From: Halomonas sp. 'Soap Lake #6'
Lineage (GTDB): Bacteria; Pseudomonadota; Gammaproteobacteria; Pseudomonadales; Halomonadaceae
Assembly: GCF_003031405.1 (NCBI RefSeq)
Contig: NZ_CP020469.1
Coordinates: 1,240,001 to 1,304,000, forward strand
Direction: 5' to 3'
DNA: 64,000 nucleotides
Positions 19,474 through 28,572 of this stretch are shown piece by piece. The first letter of the stretch is position 1. Each line of letters begins with the position of its first letter. The notes below the pieces were generated by a model. The model did no database searches and was not told the origin of the DNA. It worked only from the letters and a program-made list of their open reading frames with translations. The translations under genes and the position numbers were made by a program.

Positions 19474-20184
19474 ATGACCTCACCGACACCGCAGCCAGGG
19501 GCGATTATGTTGCAGTGCCAAGGTTTAACACGAGTCTACAGCGAGGGTCCTCAGGACCTTACTGTGCTTGACCAGCTTGATTTACAGGTGCGAGCGGGCG
19601 AGCGGGTCGCTATTGTGGGCAGTTCGGGTTCAGGGAAGACAACCCTGCTAAACTTGCTTGGTGGCCTTGATCGTCCAAGTGAGGGCAGCGTGGTAATTGC
19701 TGGTGAGCCGCTCTCAGGTCTCAATGAGGCTGCTCTGGGCAAGTTTCGTAACCGCTATATTGGTTTTGTCTACCAGTTTCACCACCTGTTGGCCGAGTTT
19801 AGCGCGGTTGAAAACGCCGCGCTGCCGCTGATTATCCGCGGTCAGTCCAAAAAAGTGGCGGAGCAGCGGGCCATGCAACTGCTGGAGCGGGTAGGCATGA
19901 AGGCTAGGGCTGACCATAAGCCAGGGGAGCTTTCTGGCGGTGAGCGCCAGCGGGTAGCTATTGCCCGGGCGCTGGTGACCGACCCAAGCCTTGTTTTAAT
20001 GGATGAGCCTACTGGTAATCTTGATCAAACGACTGCAAGCACGATCTTGGCGCTAATGGATGAGCTTGCCAAAGAGAGCGCTTGTGCTTTTGTCATTGTG
20101 ACCCACGATGTGGCGCTTGCGGCCCATCAAGATCGTGTTTTGAAGCTTGATGGTGGTCGGTTGGTGGAGCAGGCCGACGATTAA
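19474..20184 (+). CDS. lolD: Lipoprotein-releasing ABC transporter ATPase
   Basis: ATPase of the Lol release complex. ATG 19474 has AAGGA at 19462-19466 and gives 236 aa, close to E. coli LolD. An in-frame ATG at 19456 overlaps the lolC stop but has no ribosome site. Motifs: Walker A GSSGSGKTTLL, Q-loop FVYQFHHLLAEF (typical LolD wording), signature LSGGERQRVAIARAL, Walker B LVLMDEPTGNLD, switch His in VIVTHD. It is the last gene of the lolCD unit and convergent with the DUF2062 gene. Confidence 0.96.
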   Translation: MTSPTPQPGAIMLQCQGLTRVYSEGPQDLTVLDQLDLQVRAGERVAIVGSSGSGKTTLLNLLGGLDRPSEGSVVIAGEPLSGLNEAALGKFRNRYIGFVYQFHHLLAEFSAVENAALPLIIRGQSKKVAEQRAMQLLERVGMKARADHKPGELSGGERQRVAIARALVTDPSLVLMDEPTGNLDQTTASTILALMDELAKESACAFVIVTHDVALAAHQDRVLKLDGGRLVEQADD

Positions 20185-20227
20185 GCTGCGCACTATTGAG
20201 TCTTAACGCTAAACTGAGCTTTAAAAG

Positions 20228-20779
20228 CTAATCGTCAAATTCTGACTCAATACGAGCCCGACGCCGTCGCCTATCTAGGCGACGGCGTTTCCAGTTATGG
20301 GAAACATGCCAGCGCCAAATCAAACGAATGCCAATGTTGGCGATAATCGCCAGTGCAACAGCCGTTAGCAATGAACCAACCATTAACGGCGGCATAATGT
20401 CGTGCATCTGCTCGGCAATCCAACGGGTAGAGATACGTGATGGTGCCTCACGCACTGGGGCGCCTAGTATAAATGTGCCAACGCGGTAGTTAAAATAGAA
20501 TATCAACGGCATGGTAAGCGGGTTGGTTATCCACACCAAGCCAACGGAGAGTGCTAAGTTGCAGCGGCTAAGGCGCGCGCCCAAAGCTGCCACCACCATT
20601 TGAAATGGGATGGGCAGCATGGCGCAAAAAAGCCCCACGCTAAATGCATTGGCAACGCTTCGTCGAGTTAAAAGCCATAACCCAGGGTCGGCGATTAGTG
20701 GCGCTATAAAACGTAACGATCGCTGGCGTCTTAGCGTGTCTGGTTTAGGCATGTAGCGCTGCAGGAAACGGCGCGGCAT
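20228..20779 (-). CDS. DUF2062 membrane protein
   Basis: A 183-aa protein with the DUF2062 pattern: RRSVANAFSVGLFCAMLPIPFQMVVA, then WITNPLTMPLIFYFNYRVG, and a further membrane helix near residues 135-160. The C-terminus is very basic (KRRRLDRRRRRARIE). The function of the family is not established. In gammaproteobacteria it often lies beside lol, comEC or msbA genes, as here. It is convergent with lolD and divergent from comEC. The arginine run is encoded by a perfect DNA hairpin. Confidence 0.85.
   Translation of the reverse strand: MPRRFLQRYMPKPDTLRRQRSLRFIAPLIADPGLWLLTRRSVANAFSVGLFCAMLPIPFQMVVAALGARLSRCNLALSVGLVWITNPLTMPLIFYFNYRVGTFILGAPVREAPSRISTRWIAEQMHDIMPPLMVGSLLTAVALAIIANIGIRLIWRWHVSHNWKRRRLDRRRRRARIESEFDD
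20261..20290 (+). terminator. Perfect 13-bp hairpin inside the DUF2062 3' end
   Basis: ACGCCGTCGCCTA (20261-20273) and TAGGCGACGGCGT (20276-20288) form a 13-bp stem with a 2-base centre, followed by TTT. It lies 77 bp after the lolD stop and could end lolCD transcripts while also coding for part of the arginine-rich tail on the other strand. The T run is short, so efficiency is uncertain. Confidence 0.5.
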
Positions 20780-20874
20780 CTCATGTACTCTTGCGATTGA
20801 TGCGGCCTATTATCCATATAGCGAAGTGCTTCGGCTATGCCAAGGCGTTAATGATCTAGCACCAAGGAGAGGTG

Positions 20875-23142
20875 ATGCGATTAGGCGTTGCGGTACCCGC
20901 TGCTTTTGCGACCCTTGGCGGTGTTCTGTTAGCGGGGTGGAGTGGCCCAGAAGGGCGTCAGTTCCCGCTTCTGGCGGTCCTCGCGATAGTACCCCTTTGT
21001 CTGGTTTTTCTGCGACCTAAGCTATTGATATGGTTTTTAATTAGCAGCTTGGCATTTGTTAGTGTGCAGCAGGAGTGGGGGCGCCGTTTGCCTGCGGGGT
21101 TAAGCGGAGAGGATGTCTCTATGCAAGCGCGCATAGTGAGCGTGCAGGATGAAATTGGCTCATGGCGTTTATTGCTAGCGGTAGAGAAATGTCAGGCGCC
21201 TGAGCACCTTCCAAGCTGTACGGCACTGCGTAATGTGCGCGTTAGTGCTTACGGTGAACACTCCTTTCAAGTTGGTGAACGCTGGCAAATGACATTGCGG
21301 TTACGCCCACCCAGAGGGTTTGCCAATCCCGATGCGTTTAACTTTGAGCAGTGGCTATGGCGAGAGGGTATACATGCCACGGGCTATATGCGCCAGGAGC
21401 CAGCCCCAGAACGGGTCGCCGCTGCAGCCTTTAGTCCTCGTCAAAAGGCGCTCGATCTATTATTGCGTCAGCCGCTTGAATTACGCACCCAGCGGTGGCT
21501 GGCAGCGCTTACTTTGGGCGATAGCGGTCAGCTAACACAAGAGGATTGGGCGCTGCTAAATGCAACGGGCACTACCCATCTGGTGGTTATTTCTGGCTTG
21601 CACGTGGGCTTGGTGGCGTCGTTTACACTGTTGTTGGCTCGTCTGGTGGCGCGGCTAATATCACCTACCAACTGGCGGCTGCGCGCGTGGCCTTGGTGGT
21701 TGGCTGGGGGCGCAGCAGTAGGCTATGCCGCGTTAGCGGGGCTTGCGCCGCCAGCGATGCGTGCCATGGTGATGACGCTTCTGGGGTTATGGGTGCTCAG
21801 TGGGCGCCACTCGCCAGGTGCATGGCAGGCGTGGTGGTTGGCGTTGGCGCTGATTCTAATAGTTGACCCGTTATCTTTCTGGCGTCCTGGGTTATGGCTA
21901 TCGTTTGTCGCTGTCGGCTGGTTAATTATTATCTGGCAGGGAAGGCAGCGCCCGACTGGGGTAAAAGGGTGGTGCTGGGCTCTGTTACGTTCACAGTTAT
22001 TGTTAGCACCGTTAATGGCCGCGGCGGTGTTGTTGGCATTCGGGCGTATTGCACCAGCCGCCCCCCTGATTAATTTGGTTGCTGTGCCTTGGGTTAGTTC
22101 GGTGATGGTGCCCAGCGCGTTGCTGGGGTGGCTGCTTTCACCACTGCCGGGTTTAGGGCTATTAATGTGGTGGGGGTTTGAACAGGCGCTTGCTGTTTTC
22201 CATCAATTGCTAGTGATAGCGGTTCGATATGCGCCACTTTGGGAGCCTGCGTCAGCATTAGTTTACCCGCTTGCAGCTGTCCTGTTACTACTCGCATTAT
22301 GCTGGGGGTTACCCAGCGTTCCCCAATGGCTGCGCATTGGCGTAACGCTGCTTGCCGTTGGCTTGCCCTGGGCGCCACAGAAACAAATGTTGCCCGCCGG
22401 AGTACTACAGGTGACTGTCTATGATGTGGGGCAGGGGCAGTTGATTGAATTGCGTAGCGCCACTCATCGCATGCTTTACGATACGGGGCCGCGCTTTCGC
22501 AGCGGCTTTATGCCGTTGCAAACGCTTTGGCCGCCGGGGCAGCAGTTTGATCAGGTAATGGTCAGTCATGCTGATATGGATCACGCAGGTGGAGTAAACA
22601 GCCTGTTACAAGACCATGTGGTTAGCCAGTGGCTTGCACCACAAGGAGAAGTGTTACCGGTTAACGCCCTTGCTTGTGTACGTGGCCAGCAGTGGCAGCG
22701 AGATGGTATTGCCTATCGTGTACTTTGGCCTCCAGAGGGTGAAAATACACTATCTGCCAATGACCGCTCGTGTGTCTTGGAAGTCAGTATAGGAGAGCAG
22801 CGCTTGTTAATTACAGGCGATGTGGGGCGTGATATCGAACGGCGCTTTGTAGCTGATTTGACGCCCCCCATCAGTGTGCTGGTTGCAGGGCATCATGGCA
22901 GCCACACCAGTTCAGGCGTACAGTTTGTGCGCATAAGCCGCCCGCTACATGTGATATTCAGTGCTGGGCGAGATAATGCGTTTAATCATCCTGTGGATGA
23001 TGTAGTGCGCCGGTTCCGCCAACAAGAGAGCTGCCTGTGGAATACTGCCCATGATGGAGCGCTTAGCTTTACGCTGCAGGCGACCCAGCCTGTAGAGGTT
23101 ATTCCCTGGCGAACAAGACCAGGTGCGCGTAAGCGGTGTTGA
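20875..23142 (+). CDS. comEC: ComEC/Rec2-family DNA uptake channel
   Basis: Inner-membrane protein (about 755 aa) that moves single-stranded DNA into the cytoplasm during natural transformation. It has N-terminal membrane helices, an OB-like loop (about 80-150), the Competence membrane domain (about 210-490, with GTTHLVVISGLHVGLVAS), and a C-terminal metallo-beta-lactamase domain with SHADMDHAGGVNSL and AGHHGSHTSS. ATG 20875 has AAGGAGAGG (20863-20871) directly upstream; a GTG three bases earlier is also possible. The gene looks intact, so transformation capability is plausible if pilus genes exist elsewhere. Confidence 0.94.
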   Translation: MRLGVAVPAAFATLGGVLLAGWSGPEGRQFPLLAVLAIVPLCLVFLRPKLLIWFLISSLAFVSVQQEWGRRLPAGLSGEDVSMQARIVSVQDEIGSWRLLLAVEKCQAPEHLPSCTALRNVRVSAYGEHSFQVGERWQMTLRLRPPRGFANPDAFNFEQWLWREGIHATGYMRQEPAPERVAAAAFSPRQKALDLLLRQPLELRTQRWLAALTLGDSGQLTQEDWALLNATGTTHLVVISGLHVGLVASFTLLLARLVARLISPTNWRLRAWPWWLAGGAAVGYAALAGLAPPAMRAMVMTLLGLWVLSGRHSPGAWQAWWLALALILIVDPLSFWRPGLWLSFVAVGWLIIIWQGRQRPTGVKGWCWALLRSQLLLAPLMAAAVLLAFGRIAPAAPLINLVAVPWVSSVMVPSALLGWLLSPLPGLGLLMWWGFEQALAVFHQLLVIAVRYAPLWEPASALVYPLAAVLLLLALCWGLPSVPQWLRIGVTLLAVGLPWAPQKQMLPAGVLQVTVYDVGQGQLIELRSATHRMLYDTGPRFRSGFMPLQTLWPPGQQFDQVMVSHADMDHAGGVNSLLQDHVVSQWLAPQGEVLPVNALACVRGQQWQRDGIAYRVLWPPEGENTLSANDRSCVLEVSIGEQRLLITGDVGRDIERRFVADLTPPISVLVAGHHGSHTSSGVQFVRISRPLHVIFSAGRDNAFNHPVDDVVRRFRQQESCLWNTAHDGALSFTLQATQPVEVIPWRTRPGARKRC

Positions 23143-23198
23143 TGCGCCTCGCCATAAGGTAGAATTCTGCGCACTGCACACTTTTGCCAGGAGCGCGT

Positions 23199-24935
23199 GT
23201 GACTGATTCAGGTTGGGTTCTCTATAAACGGTTATTAAGCTACGTAAAACCTCATTGGCGCGCATTTGCGCTAGCGATTGTAGGTTTTGTGATTTATGCC
23301 GCTTCAAGTACTGCGCTAGCAGAGATGATGAAGCGTTTGATTGACGGTATTCAGCACCCTGATGCGGCCTTCAGGCTTTTTCTGCCGCTATTCGTCATAC
23401 TGATGTTTGCCTCGCGTGGCGTGGGCACTTTTCTGAGCACTTATTTTATGGCGTATGTGGGTAGGTATGTCGTTCATACGCTGCGCTGCAATGTGTTCAA
23501 TCACTTGCTGCATTTGCCAGGGCGCTTTTTTGATCATCACTCAAGTGGTCATCTGGTTTCCCGTGTTACTTACCATGTAGAGCAAGTTGCGGGTGCTGCA
23601 ACTAATGCGGTTACTATTATTCTTCGCGAAGGCTTGTTCGTCGTAGGTCTGATTGGTTATCTGTTCTGGACGAACTGGATGCTAACGCTACTGTTTTTGG
23701 GGGTCACTCCTCTTATTGCTGCAGTAGTCAGCTATGTTAGCAAGCGTTTTAGGCGCATTTCTAAGCGCATCCAACACTCCATGGGGGATGTCACACATGT
23801 GGCTTCTGAGGCGCTGTCGGGGTATCGCGTGGTGCGGACCCATGGCGCTGAGTCCTATGAGAAGCAACGCTTTGAAAAGGTCAGTGAGGAGAATCGCCGA
23901 CAAAGTATGAAAGAGGCGATGACCCGTGCTGTCAGTTCACCCGTTATCTTGATGCTAGTGGCCATTTCTATGGCGTTGTTAGTGTGGCTAGCTATGGCAC
24001 CTGCACTGATGGCAGACATGACGCCAGGCGAGTTTGTAGCTTTTATCACTGCTGCAGCACTGATGATTAAACCCGTGCGTCAGCTCACCGAAGTTAACGG
24101 TGAGATCCAAAAAGGCATTGCAGCAGCATCTGAGTTATTTGGCTTGCTGGATTTAGCGCCGGAGCAGGATGAGGGCAAGAGAATCCCTCAGCAGCTAACC
24201 GGTGACGTGGTGATCGACAATGTCAGCTTCCGCTACGCTGATGAACAGCCCAACGTGCTGCATAGTATTAATCTCAAAGTAGCCCCGGGTGAGTTAGTAG
24301 CGATAGTAGGGCGTTCCGGTAGTGGTAAATCGACGCTAGTAAGCTTATTGCCGCGCTTTTACCACCCAAGTGAAGGGCGCATTTTAATCGATGGTGTTGA
24401 TGCTAAGGAGTACGCTTTAGGGCCGCTTCGGCAACATATTGCCTTAGTGTCTCAGCAAGTGACCCTGTTTAACACGAGCATTGCCGACAATATTGCTTAC
24501 GGGGTCCCTAATCCTGACCCCGCAGCGGTTGAAGCAGCGGCGCAAGCGGCTTATGCCAGCGAGTTTATTGAAAAACTACCCCAAGGCTACGCCACCGAGG
24601 TGGGTGAAAACGGTGTCATGCTCTCTGGTGGGCAGCGCCAGCGTTTAGCCATCGCCCGGGCGATTTTTAAAGACGCGCCTATCCTTATTTTGGATGAAGC
24701 AACTTCAGCCCTGGATACTGAGTCAGAGCGCTACATCCAGAAAGCCCTGGAGCGGGTGTGCGAAGGGCGTACAACGCTGGTGATTGCTCACCGTCTCTCT
24801 ACCATTGAGCGTGCTGATCGCATCCTGGTAATGGACCAGGGGCGCATTATTGAGGAGGGGACCCATCAGGCATTGCTAGAGGCTGAGGGGGCTTATTCAG
24901 CGCTGCATCAGCTACAGTTTCAGGAGAGTGAATGA
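23199..24935 (+). CDS. msbA: Lipid A/phospholipid flippase MsbA
   Basis: Homodimeric ABC exporter that flips lipid A-core across the inner membrane. GTG 23199, with CAGGAG at 23188-23193, gives 578 aa starting MTDSGWVLYKRLLSYVKPHW. Six membrane helices occupy about residues 20-310. The ATPase half has GRSGSGKSTLVSLLPRFY, LSGGQRQRLAIARAI, ILILDEATSALDTES and a switch His in VIAHRLSTIERAD. It overlaps lpxK by four bases, the conserved msbA-lpxK pairing. Confidence 0.96.
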   Translation: MTDSGWVLYKRLLSYVKPHWRAFALAIVGFVIYAASSTALAEMMKRLIDGIQHPDAAFRLFLPLFVILMFASRGVGTFLSTYFMAYVGRYVVHTLRCNVFNHLLHLPGRFFDHHSSGHLVSRVTYHVEQVAGAATNAVTIILREGLFVVGLIGYLFWTNWMLTLLFLGVTPLIAAVVSYVSKRFRRISKRIQHSMGDVTHVASEALSGYRVVRTHGAESYEKQRFEKVSEENRRQSMKEAMTRAVSSPVILMLVAISMALLVWLAMAPALMADMTPGEFVAFITAAALMIKPVRQLTEVNGEIQKGIAAASELFGLLDLAPEQDEGKRIPQQLTGDVVIDNVSFRYADEQPNVLHSINLKVAPGELVAIVGRSGSGKSTLVSLLPRFYHPSEGRILIDGVDAKEYALGPLRQHIALVSQQVTLFNTSIADNIAYGVPNPDPAAVEAAAQAAYASEFIEKLPQGYATEVGENGVMLSGGQRQRLAIARAIFKDAPILILDEATSALDTESERYIQKALERVCEGRTTLVIAHRLSTIERADRILVMDQGRIIEEGTHQALLEAEGAYSALHQLQFQESE

Positions 24936-26008
24936 GCCTGGCACAGCGCTGGCTAAAAGCCGCTTATGGTTCAAGTCCGTGGCTTGCACCACTCTATCCA
25001 CTTGGTAGCTTATACCGTTATCTTATGATGCGCCGCGAAGCCAGCTACCATAATGGGCAAAAAGAGAGTGGCCAGAAAGATAGTAGAAAGAAAGGTAGTG
25101 CAAAGAAAGGTAATGGAAAGAACAAGGTTTGGCAGGCGCCTGTGCCAGTTATTGTGGTGGGCAATATCACCTTGGGCGGTACAGGAAAGTCACCTTTGGT
25201 GGCGTGGCTTGCGCGCTGGTTGGTTAGTCAGGGCTGGTCACCAGGGATTGTCACTCGAGGTTATGGGGGCAAGGCTGAATATTACCCTTTACTAGTAACG
25301 CCTGAGACGCAGCCTTCACATAGCGGTGATGAGCCATTGATGCTTGCTCAGCAAACTGGCTTGCCCGTTGTTGCTGACCCTCAGCGCGCTCGGGGTGGGA
25401 AAGCGCTGGTAGAGATGGGGTGCGATATATTGCTCAGTGACGATGGCTTGCAACACTTAGCGTTAGGTCGTGATATTGAACTTGTTGTGGTGGATGGGGA
25501 GCGGGGCTTGGGGAATGGACGCTGCCTGCCCGCAGGCCCGTTGCGTGAGTCCCCAAGTCGTTTAGAGCGAGTGGATGCGGTGATTGTGAATGGCAAGCTG
25601 GTCCATCCGCTACCAATTCGCACAATCCCGATGCAACTGGCAGCTAGGCGCTGGCGACGCTTAAAAGATGGCCAGTACCGAACGCTAGTCCCGCTGCCGT
25701 TTAGCCTGCCTGTACATGCCATTGCAGGGATTGGTAACCCTGAGCGGTTTTTTAACACCCTGTACAGCTTGGGTGTCACCGGAGAAATGCACCCGTTGGA
25801 GGATCATCAGCGCTTTAATGCCGATGCACTTGAGTTTGGCGACCAGCGCCCCGTCGTAATGACCGCTAAGGATGCGGTCAAATGCCAAGCGATAGCGCCG
25901 CCCGATAGCTGGGTTTTAGAGGTGGAAGCTGAACTTCCGCTACAGTTTGAACACTGGCTGACAGCCAAGCTGTCAGCGCTTTCCGAAAGGGGATGCACCA
26001 ATGGATAA
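24932..26008 (+). CDS. lpxK: Tetraacyldisaccharide 4'-kinase, with a lysine-rich insert
   Basis: Membrane-associated kinase that phosphorylates the 4' position of the lipid A precursor. The protein is 358 aa. The P-loop VVGNITLGGTGKSPLVAWL (K86), GCDILLSDDGLQHLALGRD and VVDGERGLGNGRCLPAGPLRE are family hallmarks. Residues about 39-65 form a low-complexity Lys/Gly/Ser/Asn stretch between the N-terminal membrane helix and the P-loop, coded by AAAG-rich repeats. That segment is longer than usual but precedes the catalytic core, so activity is probably kept. It overlaps msbA and the small Trm112-like gene. Confidence 0.95.
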   Translation: MSLAQRWLKAAYGSSPWLAPLYPLGSLYRYLMMRREASYHNGQKESGQKDSRKKGSAKKGNGKNKVWQAPVPVIVVGNITLGGTGKSPLVAWLARWLVSQGWSPGIVTRGYGGKAEYYPLLVTPETQPSHSGDEPLMLAQQTGLPVVADPQRARGGKALVEMGCDILLSDDGLQHLALGRDIELVVVDGERGLGNGRCLPAGPLRESPSRLERVDAVIVNGKLVHPLPIRTIPMQLAARRWRRLKDGQYRTLVPLPFSLPVHAIAGIGNPERFFNTLYSLGVTGEMHPLEDHQRFNADALEFGDQRPVVMTAKDAVKCQAIAPPDSWVLEVEAELPLQFEHWLTAKLSALSERGCTNG

Positions 26009-26210
26009 GGAACTGCTGGCGATGCTGGTTTGCCCGCTCTGTAACGGTAAACTTAAGTATGATCGAGAGGCCCAAGAGTTGCTCTGCTACTACGATGGCC
26101 TTGCTTATCCCATTCAGGATGGGATTCCGGTCATGCTGCCGGAAGAGGCGCGGGTTATGGATGCCGATGAAAAACTAAATACCTCCCCAGGCCGAACAGG
26201 GGAAGCATAA
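26001..26210 (+). CDS. Trm112/YcaR-family small protein
   Basis: A 69-aa protein starting [20 protein letters not shown], with the YcaR/UPF0434 pattern: [10 protein letters not shown], a second strand with [22 protein letters not shown]. The family is Trm112-like; this copy shows the first CPLC pair and one further Cys (LLCYYD). It starts inside the lpxK stop and ends one base into kdsB, the conserved lpxK-ycaR-kdsB order. Its function is not established; partner or chaperone roles are proposed for relatives. Confidence 0.9.
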   Translation: MDKELLAMLVCPLCNGKLKYDREAQELLCYYDGLAYPIQDGIPVMLPEEARVMDADEKLNTSPGRTGEA

Positions 26211-26998
26211 TGGCCTCTCTAGCGCCAGATTTTGTCGCCGTTGTGCCTGCTCGATATGGTTCGACTCGGTTGCCTGGTAAGCCTCTATTGGATATTGCTG
26301 GCGAGCCCATGGTTGCTCATGTATGGCGGCGCGCCTGCCAAAGCCATGCTAGCCGTGTAGTGGTTGCTACGGATGATGAGCGTATTCGTGATGCTATGGC
26401 ATCTTATGGCGCAGAAGTGGTGATGACTCGGGCTGACCACCCATCAGGCACGGATCGGTTGGCAGAAGTAGCCGAGCAGCTAGCCCTTGATGGTGATGAG
26501 CTAGTGGTTAATGTTCAAGGCGATGAGCCGCTTATTCCTCCTGAATTGATTAACCAAGTGGCGCTACGTTTGGCAGACGACCCAGAGGCGGCCATTGCAA
26601 CGCTTGCTGAGCCAATTAGTGATGTGGAAACCCTGTTTAACCCTAACGTGGTAAAAGTGGTTCGTTCGCTTCAGGGGAGGGCGCTCTATTTTTCTCGTGC
26701 CCCAATTCCATGGGATCGCGAGCACTTCCAGGCTCAGCCTGCGCTGCTTGCGACTGATGCATGGCTGCGCCATATCGGTATTTATGCTTACCGGGTTAGC
26801 TTCTTAACTGCATACCGTGAACTTCCCTCCTCCAGTCTGGAGCAACTTGAGCAGTTAGAGCAGCTGCGCGCGTTGCAGCATGGTTATGCGATCCAGGTTG
26901 CACTCGCCAGTGCTATTAACCCTCCTGGTGTCGATACTGCTGAGGATCTTGCTAGAGTTAGAGCATTGTTAGCGCAGCAGGGTGAGGGGAAGATATGA
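26210..26998 (+). CDS. kdsB: 3-deoxy-manno-octulosonate cytidylyltransferase
   Basis: Activates Kdo as CMP-Kdo for lipopolysaccharide assembly in the cytoplasm. The 262-aa length is right. Motifs: [21 protein letters not shown] at the nucleotide site, [34 protein letters not shown] and the dimer-region HIGIYAYR. The ATG overlaps the last base of the preceding gene and its stop overlaps the next start (ATGA), so translation is coupled. The segment [13 protein letters not shown] near residue 215 is a short in-frame repeat. Confidence 0.97.
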   Translation: MASLAPDFVAVVPARYGSTRLPGKPLLDIAGEPMVAHVWRRACQSHASRVVVATDDERIRDAMASYGAEVVMTRADHPSGTDRLAEVAEQLALDGDELVVNVQGDEPLIPPELINQVALRLADDPEAAIATLAEPISDVETLFNPNVVKVVRSLQGRALYFSRAPIPWDREHFQAQPALLATDAWLRHIGIYAYRVSFLTAYRELPSSSLEQLEQLEQLRALQHGYAIQVALASAINPPGVDTAEDLARVRALLAQQGEGKI

Positions 26999-27462
26999 AG
27001 CGTGTACTGTTTGTTTGTTTGGGTAATATATGCCGCTCGCCCACAGCCGAGGGTGTTTTTCAGCATGCGTTAGACGAAGCCGGGCTGCATGGTCTAGTGG
27101 GTGTCGATTCTTGTGGCGTGAGTGATTGGCATGTCGGCAAGGCGCCGGATGAGCGTGCCCAGCAGGCGGCTAAGCGCCGGGGGGTCGATATCAGCCATCT
27201 ACGTGCTCGCCAATTGACTGCTAGTGATTTTCTGGACTTCGACTATGTGCTGGCAATGGACCACGCCAATCTTCAAGCAATGCGAGCGCTGCAGCCTGAG
27301 GAGAGTCGTGCTCATGTGGGGCTTTTTTTAGCCTTTGCAGGCAGCCCTGATGCCGAAGTGCCAGACCCTTACTATGGCGGTGATGAGGGCTTTGAAGGCG
27401 TCCTGGATATGGTTGAGGCTGCTTCAGCAGGGCTGATTGCTGAGCTGAAGGGCGAGCGATAG
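26995..27462 (+). CDS. Low-molecular-weight protein-tyrosine phosphatase
   Basis: A 155-aa enzyme with the P-loop [14 protein letters not shown] (C-X5-R-S) at residues 7-20 and the general-acid loop [12 protein letters not shown]. Such phosphatases often pair with BY-kinases for exopolysaccharide control, but no kinase is nearby. Here the gene sits between kdsB and murB with a 4-bp overlap upstream and a 4-bp gap downstream, an arrangement also seen in pseudomonads. Its substrate cannot be told from sequence. Confidence 0.93.
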   Translation: MKRVLFVCLGNICRSPTAEGVFQHALDEAGLHGLVGVDSCGVSDWHVGKAPDERAQQAAKRRGVDISHLRARQLTASDFLDFDYVLAMDHANLQAMRALQPEESRAHVGLFLAFAGSPDAEVPDPYYGGDEGFEGVLDMVEAASAGLIAELKGER

Positions 27463-27466
27463 AGGC

Positions 27467-28471
27467 ATGGTGGATATTCAACAACGTGTGGATTTAACTG
27501 CCGCCAATACGCTGCGCCTACCATGTTATGTTGAACGGTTTGCGATCCCTCGAACGCTAGGTGACTTACAGGCAGTATTGCGTCTAGCCGTCAGTCAGAG
27601 ATGGCCAATAACACTATTGGGAGGGGGGAGTAATGTGTTGCTACCGCCTCTCTTGAGCGGCATTGTTGTTCGCCCTGCACTCCAGCAATGGTGGTTGGAA
27701 AGCCAGGGTGACGAAGTGATGGTCTACGCAGGCGCTGGGGTCAACTGGCATTCGTTGGTGATGGCGTTGGCGGCGAGAGGACTTTGGGGGATTGAAAATT
27801 TAGCGCTTATTCCTGGGCACTGCGGTGCGGCGCCGGTGCAGAACATCGGGGCATATGGCGTTGAGCTAAAAGATGTCCTGCAGGGTGTGCAAGTGGTAGA
27901 AGTTGCTTCTGGTAACCTGTACTGGCTTAACACAGCAGAGTGCGAGTTTGGCTACCGTGATAGTGTTTTTAAAAATGCTTTGGCGGGTAAGGTGGTGATT
28001 ACACAGCTGGCGCTGCGTCTTTCAAGGCAGTCAGCTCCTAAGCTTCATTACGGTGATTTAGCATCACGTTTGCCAGCATTGCCAAGCCCTCTAGCTGTTG
28101 CCGAAGCGGTGTGCGAAATTCGCCAGGCAAAGCTCCCAGACCCTGACGTGTTGGCAAATGCGGGCAGCTTTTTTAAAAACCCGTTAGTTAGTCAGGCGCA
28201 TGCCGAGCGTTTACTTCAACAGTACCCCGCTATGCCTCACTTTCCCCAGCCTGGTGGGTGGAGCAAGCTGGCTGCGGGGTGGTTAATTGATCAGTGTGGC
28301 TTAAAAGGGATGCGTGAAGGGGCGTTTGGTGTCCATGCGCATCAGGCCTTGGTGTTGGTGCACTTTGGAGGTGGTGACCGCGCTGGATTGATGGCCCTTG
28401 CTAACTGTATTGTTCAAACGGTGAGGGCGCATTTTGGTGTTGAGCTTGAGCCGGAGCCTCGCATGGTATAG
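27467..28471 (+). CDS. murB: UDP-N-acetylenolpyruvoylglucosamine reductase
   Basis: FAD enzyme that reduces enolpyruvyl-UDP-GlcNAc to UDP-MurNAc. The 334-aa length fits the type I (E. coli-like) form. FAD-site motifs LLGGGSNVLLPP and PGHCGAAPVQNIGAYGVEL, the catalytic region YRDSVFKN, and NAGSFFKNP with SKLAAGWLIDQCGLKG are present. It is the last gene of the msbA-to-murB run. Its stop codon merges with a 15-bp tandem repeat followed by a shared terminator. Confidence 0.97.
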   Translation: MVDIQQRVDLTAANTLRLPCYVERFAIPRTLGDLQAVLRLAVSQRWPITLLGGGSNVLLPPLLSGIVVRPALQQWWLESQGDEVMVYAGAGVNWHSLVMALAARGLWGIENLALIPGHCGAAPVQNIGAYGVELKDVLQGVQVVEVASGNLYWLNTAECEFGYRDSVFKNALAGKVVITQLALRLSRQSAPKLHYGDLASRLPALPSPLAVAEAVCEIRQAKLPDPDVLANAGSFFKNPLVSQAHAERLLQQYPAMPHFPQPGGWSKLAAGWLIDQCGLKGMREGAFGVHAHQALVLVHFGGGDRAGLMALANCIVQTVRAHFGVELEPEPRMV

Positions 28472-28530
28472 GTCTAAAAGATATGGGGCTAAAAGATATG
28501 GGTCTAAAAAATATAGGTCTAAAAAAGCGT
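28471..28530. repeat. Four 15-bp tandem repeats after murB
   Basis: Four units of 15 bp: GGTCTAAAAGATATG (28471-28485), GGGCTAAAAGATATG, GGTCTAAAAAATATA and GGTCTAAAAAAGCGT (28516-28530). The first base is the last base of the murB stop. The plus strand would read MGLKD-type pentapeptides in one frame, but no ribosome site supports translation. The units degenerate toward the terminator, typical of slippage-born minisatellite. Confidence 0.85.
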
Positions 28531-28533
28531 AAA

Positions 28534-28559
28534 AAAAACCCCGCCGTAGCGGGGTTTTT
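28534..28559. terminator. Bidirectional terminator between murB and rne
   Basis: AAAAACCCCGC (28534-28544) and GCGGGGTTTTT (28549-28559) form an 11-bp stem with a CGTA loop, with an A run on one side and a T run on the other. It serves the convergent murB and rne genes. Confidence 0.92.
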
Positions 28560-28572
28560 CGGCGCTAACCAT

